Shown piece by piece: positions 13,327 through 16,493 of a stretch of DNA of 16,493 bases. The notes beneath the pieces were generated by a model. It searched no databases. It was not told the DNA's origin and saw only the letters and a list, made by a program, of their open reading frames with translations. Every line of letters begins with the position of its first letter. Position 1 is the first letter of the stretch. Both the position numbers and the translations under genes were made by a program. Origin of the DNA: Alphaproteobacteria bacterium (GTDB lineage Bacteria; Pseudomonadota; Alphaproteobacteria; Micavibrionales; CSBR16-224); assembly GCA_006226225.1 (NCBI GenBank), contig SBHI01000071.1:1-16493 (forward strand). Reading direction: 5' to 3'.

Positions 13327-14480
13327 AACGAGTAACCTCCTTCATCGCCTTCCGCACCTGCAGGCGGAGCGCCGGGTGCCGGGGGCTGTCCGGGTGCGCT
13401 TTCGCCACCGGGCAGCGGCGCACCGTCCTCATCATCAAAGTCACTGACTTCACCGCCGGCCTCTGCCAAGGCTTCTTTCGCCGTTTCCGGTGTGATCATG
13501 CCGCCCTCAAGAAGATCCGTCACCGCATCTTCCATGGTCTGCATGCCGTAACGGGCACCGGTCTGGATCATTGAATAAATCTGTGCCAGCTGGTTTTCGC
13601 GGATCAGGTTGCGGACAGCGTTGGTGCCGACCATGATTTCCTGTGCGGCGCAACGGCCGCCACCGGCCTTGCGCAACAGCGTCTGTGCCACAACCCCTTG
13701 GATCGAACTGGCCAGCATCGCACGAACCATCGCTTTTTCCGCTGCGGGAAACACGTCGATAATACGGTCAATGGTTTTGGCACAAGAGTTGGAGTGCAGG
13801 GTTCCGAAAACAAGGTGACCCGTTTCGGCAGCGGTCAGGGCAAGGGCAATGGTTTCATGGTCACGCATCTCACCGACCAGAATAACGTCAGGATCCTCAC
13901 GCAGGGCACTTTTCAGTGCCCGGGCAAAGGATTTGGTGTCGGTGCCGACCTCGCGGTGATTGACCAGACATTTGATGGAAGAGTGAAAAAATTCCACAGG
14001 ATCCTCAACCGTCAGAATGTGTTTGGACATACGGCGGTTAATGTAATTGATCATTGCGGCCAGTGTTGTTGATTTACCGCTACCCGTCGGGCCGGTGACC
14101 AGCACGATGCCTTTTTCAAGGCGGGACAGGCTGCGGATAATCGGCGGCAGGTTCAATTCCTCCAGTGTCGGCATTTCATGTGGAATAATACGAAAGACCG
14201 CAGCGGAACCGTGCCGGTTGGTAAAGGCGTTAACACGGAAACGGGCGCTTTCGCCGAAGGAGATAGCAAAGTCAATCTCCAGATCGCGTTCGAATTCCGC
14301 GCGCTGTTCCTCCGTCATGATGGAATAGAGCATGGTTTGAATCATGTCATGCGTCAGCGGGTCAGCTTTGATTCGTCTCAGCTCGCCGTCAACGCGAACA
14401 ATCGGTGAGTTGGTGCCGCTTAAATGAAGGTCAGATGCGCCGTTTTTAAGCGTAAAAGCCAAAAGTTCCGTAATATCCAC
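13323..14480 (-). CDS. pilT: Type IV pilus retraction ATPase PilT
   Basis: This 385-residue protein has the full PilT set. Walker A is GPTGSGKST at 130-138, the Asp box ILTVEDPVEF is at 155-164, Walker B VILVGEMRD is at 199-207 (Glu204), and the His box AETGHLVFGTLHSN is at 218-231 (His222, His229). The PilT-specific retraction motif appears as AVRNLIRE at 288-295. It powers pilus disassembly from the inner face of the inner membrane. It starts with GTG, preceded by a run of six G. The C-terminus from about residue 343 is unusual: an acidic then Pro/Gly/Ala-rich tail of about 43 residues not found in standard PilT. It overlaps pilU by 4 nt and follows pilD by 75 nt. Confidence 0.96.
   Translation of the reverse strand: MDITELLAFTLKNGASDLHLSGTNSPIVRVDGELRRIKADPLTHDMIQTMLYSIMTEEQRAEFERDLEIDFAISFGESARFRVNAFTNRHGSAAVFRIIPHEMPTLEELNLPPIIRSLSRLEKGIVLVTGPTGSGKSTTLAAMINYINRRMSKHILTVEDPVEFFHSSIKCLVNHREVGTDTKSFARALKSALREDPDVILVGEMRDHETIALALTAAETGHLVFGTLHSNSCAKTIDRIIDVFPAAEKAMVRAMLASSIQGVVAQTLLRKAGGGRCAAQEIMVGTNAVRNLIRENQLAQIYSMIQTGARYGMQTMEDAVTDLLEGGMITPETAKEALAEAGGEVSDFDDEDGAPLPGGESAPGQPPAPGAPPAGAEGDEGGYSF
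13336..13342 (-). promoter_or_regulatory. Strong Shine-Dalgarno for the TTG start of pilU
   Basis: The minus strand reads AAGGAGG inside the end of pilT, 9 nt before the TTG at 13326. It identifies TTG as the true start and supports coupled expression of pilT and pilU. Confidence 0.75.
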
Positions 14481-14555
14481 CGTTATATGCCCCCCTGTTT
14501 TTTGTCATTCGGCAGAATCTTCTCTCTATAGAGTACGCAATAGGAGGTTAAGAAA

Positions 14556-15398
14556 CTATAAAAACGCAGAAAGAATTTTCTCCGGAAGGCATAAACATAT
14601 CGTAAATGCGATAATGAGTGCCGGACCGAAGGGAAATGCGTCTTCTCCCGTTGCTTTTTTCCAGACAAGACCCAGTAAAATTCCGCCCAGTCCGGAGATT
14701 ATCAGAAAAAGCGGTAGGGCAGACAGGCTGAGCCATAAGCCTGCCGCCGCAAAGAATTTTATATCGCCGAAACCCAGCGCGTCTTTTTTGGTGACCAGAA
14801 AAAAAACATAGCGGATGACGATGGGAAGAATGCCGTAAACAGCTGCGGTTAAAGCGGCGGTTCCAAGCGTTTTTCCCAGTGTTTCCAAAGATGCGGCTGC
14901 CGTTATATAGGGCAGAAGCAGGGCCGCTGCGCCCAAAACACCGACGGCGATATTCAGGCGGTTCGGAATAATTTTATGTTCCAGATCAATCGCGAGAATG
15001 GCGGAGAGGGTCAGCGCCAGCATCATCATAATCAGAAAACCGGGGATTGAAGCTTGCGCAAGCGGCGTAAAGACAAAAAGAACCGTGCAGAAAACCGCCG
15101 TCATCAGTTCGATTAGCGGATAGCGCCGACTGATCTTCTTGTGACAGTGGCGGCATTTTCCGCCGGAAAAAAGATAGGAGAACAGCGGCACAAGGTCTCT
15201 GACACCTAAAGCCGTGCGGCAGTGCGGACAGACGGAGCGTTTACTGCCGTCAATGCTTAAAATGGAATAACCGCGCGGCATGCGCCATGACAGGGCACTG
15301 ACAAAACTTCCCAGAAACAGCCCCAGGACAAAAACGCCACTTGTGACAAGCCAGAAGGGGAGTATCGGCCAAGCAGAAGATATCGGAACGGACGGCAC
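14556..15398 (-). CDS. pilD: Type IV prepilin peptidase/N-methyltransferase PilD
   Basis: This 280-residue inner-membrane aspartic protease cleaves prepilin leaders and methylates the new N-terminus; both pilins in this window are its expected substrates. It is the full bifunctional form. The cytoplasmic domain has two CxxC pairs (Cys57/60, Cys82/85) for zinc. The catalytic aspartates are Asp138 in LAIDLEHKIIPN and Asp212 in GFGDIKFF. About eight hydrophobic helices are visible. The start is GTG with AAAGGA 9 nt upstream, within which lies a 12-bp palindrome. It is 49 nt downstream of the TPR gene and 75 nt upstream of pilT, suggesting one operon. Confidence 0.96.
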   Translation of the reverse strand: MPSVPISSAWPILPFWLVTSGVFVLGLFLGSFVSALSWRMPRGYSILSIDGSKRSVCPHCRTALGVRDLVPLFSYLFSGGKCRHCHKKISRRYPLIELMTAVFCTVLFVFTPLAQASIPGFLIMMMLALTLSAILAIDLEHKIIPNRLNIAVGVLGAAALLLPYITAAASLETLGKTLGTAALTAAVYGILPIVIRYVFFLVTKKDALGFGDIKFFAAAGLWLSLSALPLFLIISGLGGILLGLVWKKATGEDAFPFGPALIIAFTICLCLPEKILSAFL

Positions 15399-15410
15399 GG
15401 ATGATCATCC
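15399..15410. promoter_or_regulatory. Palindrome GGATGATCATCC at the pilD translation start
   Basis: A perfect 12-bp palindrome lies directly before the GTG start of pilD and includes part of its ribosome site (AAAGGA). It could fold as a 4-bp stem over the ribosome site or be a protein site; chance is also possible at this length. Confidence 0.3.
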
Positions 15411-15447
15411 TTTTCGCGAAGAGCTATTAATGCGGTGCATATCAGCC

Positions 15448-16493
15448 TTAATAGGCGGGAATGCCAAGACGTCTGCGCAGGGCGTTCAGCGGAACCTGCT
15501 GGCGGCCTGTTTTGCCTTGCTCCAGCATCGTCAGCGCTTCCTGATAATAGCTGTTTGCCTCGCCTCTGCGTCCCATACGGTCAAGGATCACACCTTTGCT
15601 GAACGGGTAATAGGCGTTGGGCTTATCCAGAGATGCCGCAATGTCGAAATAATGCAGCGCCTCGCGATAGTTTTTCTTGTCGGCATGGGTAACGGCAAGC
15701 TGCGCGGCAACGCCCGGATGGCGGGGGTACAGGCTGTGCAGCTCGGTCAGTTTTTCCAGTGCCAGTGTTGAATGCTGTTTCCGCAGAATACCCAGCATGT
15801 TGGTCAGCGCGTTCAGATCTGACGGGTTTTCGCTCAGGATTCTCTCATAAGTCTGCAAGGCGGCGGCTGTATTGCCCGACCGTTGCTCGGCAATGGCCTG
15901 TCCCAACAAATCCGGCTTGCTGGAGACCGCTGCCAAAGAGGTTCCGGCTTGCGGCTGCGGAGGCTCTATCGCTTTTCCGGCCTGGCCGTCAGCACGTTTG
16001 ATAATCAGATAGGATTTCGGGAGCGGACGGATCATTGCTTCCTTCGCCGGAATTTCGCGCAATGTCTTTTTATGTTCCTGAATGGCATCGCCTTCAAGCT
16101 CTCCCTGCGACATGGCCATGCGGGCCTGTTCGATACGCGCCTGTTCCGCCAGCGTCAGTTCCGGCTTGGTCGGTGGCATCATCTCTTTGACCTGTGCCGT
16201 GTCGGATAAAAGCGGCGGCGGCTCACCGGGCGCCGGTGACGGGCTTAACGGATCAGCCGCTTTCGGGGCAATGGCCGCCTTAACAGCGGGCTCCGTCAAC
16301 GGATCGGCGGCTGTTTTTATTTGCGGCGTTTCTACGGCAGCGGTGCCTGCTTGCGTCCCCATCATGCCGGGCGGTTCCAGATCGGAAATGGCCACCGGCG
16401 GAGAATCCGTAAAGCCGTTTTCTCCGGCCAGCGGATCGTCTACATCCAACGCTGCCAGCGGGTCATCGACAGCGGCTTCTGTCGCAGTTGCGG
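15448..16493 (-). CDS. TPR-repeat protein, 5' end beyond the window (MshN-like layout)
   Basis: The frame stays open to the window edge, so the gene is partial at its start; a TTG at 16449 is not a convincing start because coding sequence with the same character (VDDPLAALDVDDPLAGE) continues upstream of it. The visible N-terminal part is Pro/Ala/acid-rich, probably disordered, with DPLA/DPLT-type short repeats. The last about 150 residues hold roughly four tetratricopeptide repeats (AIAEQRSGNTAAALQTYERI, then LNALTNMLGILRKQ, NYREALHYFDIAASL and RRGEANSYYQEAL). A disordered linker followed by TPRs is the layout of MshN, a protein of MSHA-type pilus clusters, which would fit the MshL-type secretin downstream. 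A transmembrane anchor would have to lie beyond the edge. The MshN link is an inference. Confidence 0.75.
   Translation of the reverse strand, partial: ATATEAAVDDPLAALDVDDPLAGENGFTDSPPVAISDLEPPGMMGTQAGTAAVETPQIKTAADPLTEPAVKAAIAPKAADPLSPSPAPGEPPPLLSDTAQVKEMMPPTKPELTLAEQARIEQARMAMSQGELEGDAIQEHKKTLREIPAKEAMIRPLPKSYLIIKRADGQAGKAIEPPQPQAGTSLAAVSSKPDLLGQAIAEQRSGNTAAALQTYERILSENPSDLNALTNMLGILRKQHSTLALEKLTELHSLYPRHPGVAAQLAVTHADKKNYREALHYFDIAASLDKPNAYYPFSKGVILDRMGRRGEANSYYQEALTMLEQGKTGRQQVPLNALRRRLGIPAY

Overview
The window looks like a chromosomal segment of a Gram-negative bacterium of medium GC content. The protein families and gene styles (MshL-type lipoprotein secretin, PilT/PilU pair, very large prepilins, TRAP DctQM) suggest an alphaproteobacterium, possibly of the Micavibrio/Rhodospirillales kind. 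That placement is a judgement from protein character, not from a marker gene. No rRNA, tRNA, phage, transposon or CRISPR array was found.

Left part (1-4800). Three minus-strand genes run 2159->47: a small protein of unknown function, a very acidic protein of unknown function (the two overlap by 8 nt), and an APH(6)/hydroxyurea-type phosphotransferase. An ankyrin-repeat gene (2764->2258) with a strong terminator stands alone upstream of them. Divergent from it are dctQ and dctM (2926->4798, overlapping), the two membrane subunits of a TRAP transporter; no DctP binding-protein gene lies in the window. A bidirectional hairpin terminator at 4828-4860 separates this part from the next.

Right part (4887-16493, all minus strand). 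This is a type IV pilus region. In transcription order it holds: a TPR protein cut by the window edge; PilD prepilin peptidase; PilT and PilU retraction-type ATPases; an MshL-type outer-membrane secretin; an ABC-2 type permease; a membrane-anchored protein of unknown function; a membrane-bound AraC-family regulator; then two paralogous prepilins. Together these cover pilin processing (PilD), the pilus subunits, the outer-membrane pore, and retraction motors. The extension ATPase (PilB/MshE) and platform protein (PilC/MshG) are not here and may lie beyond 16493.

The most interesting signal is a family of short repeats, CTCATTTTG on the plus strand (CAAAATGAG in the direction of the pilin genes). 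Five copies lie in the 596-bp AT-rich gap before pilin 1, and one is built into a perfect 8-bp inverted repeat just upstream of pilin 2. The gene immediately before pilin 2 is a 7-TM AraC-family regulator. I infer a candidate local circuit in which a membrane-embedded transcription factor controls the two pilins through these sites. The second pilin also carries a roughly 53-residue glycine-rich insert that its paralogue lacks.
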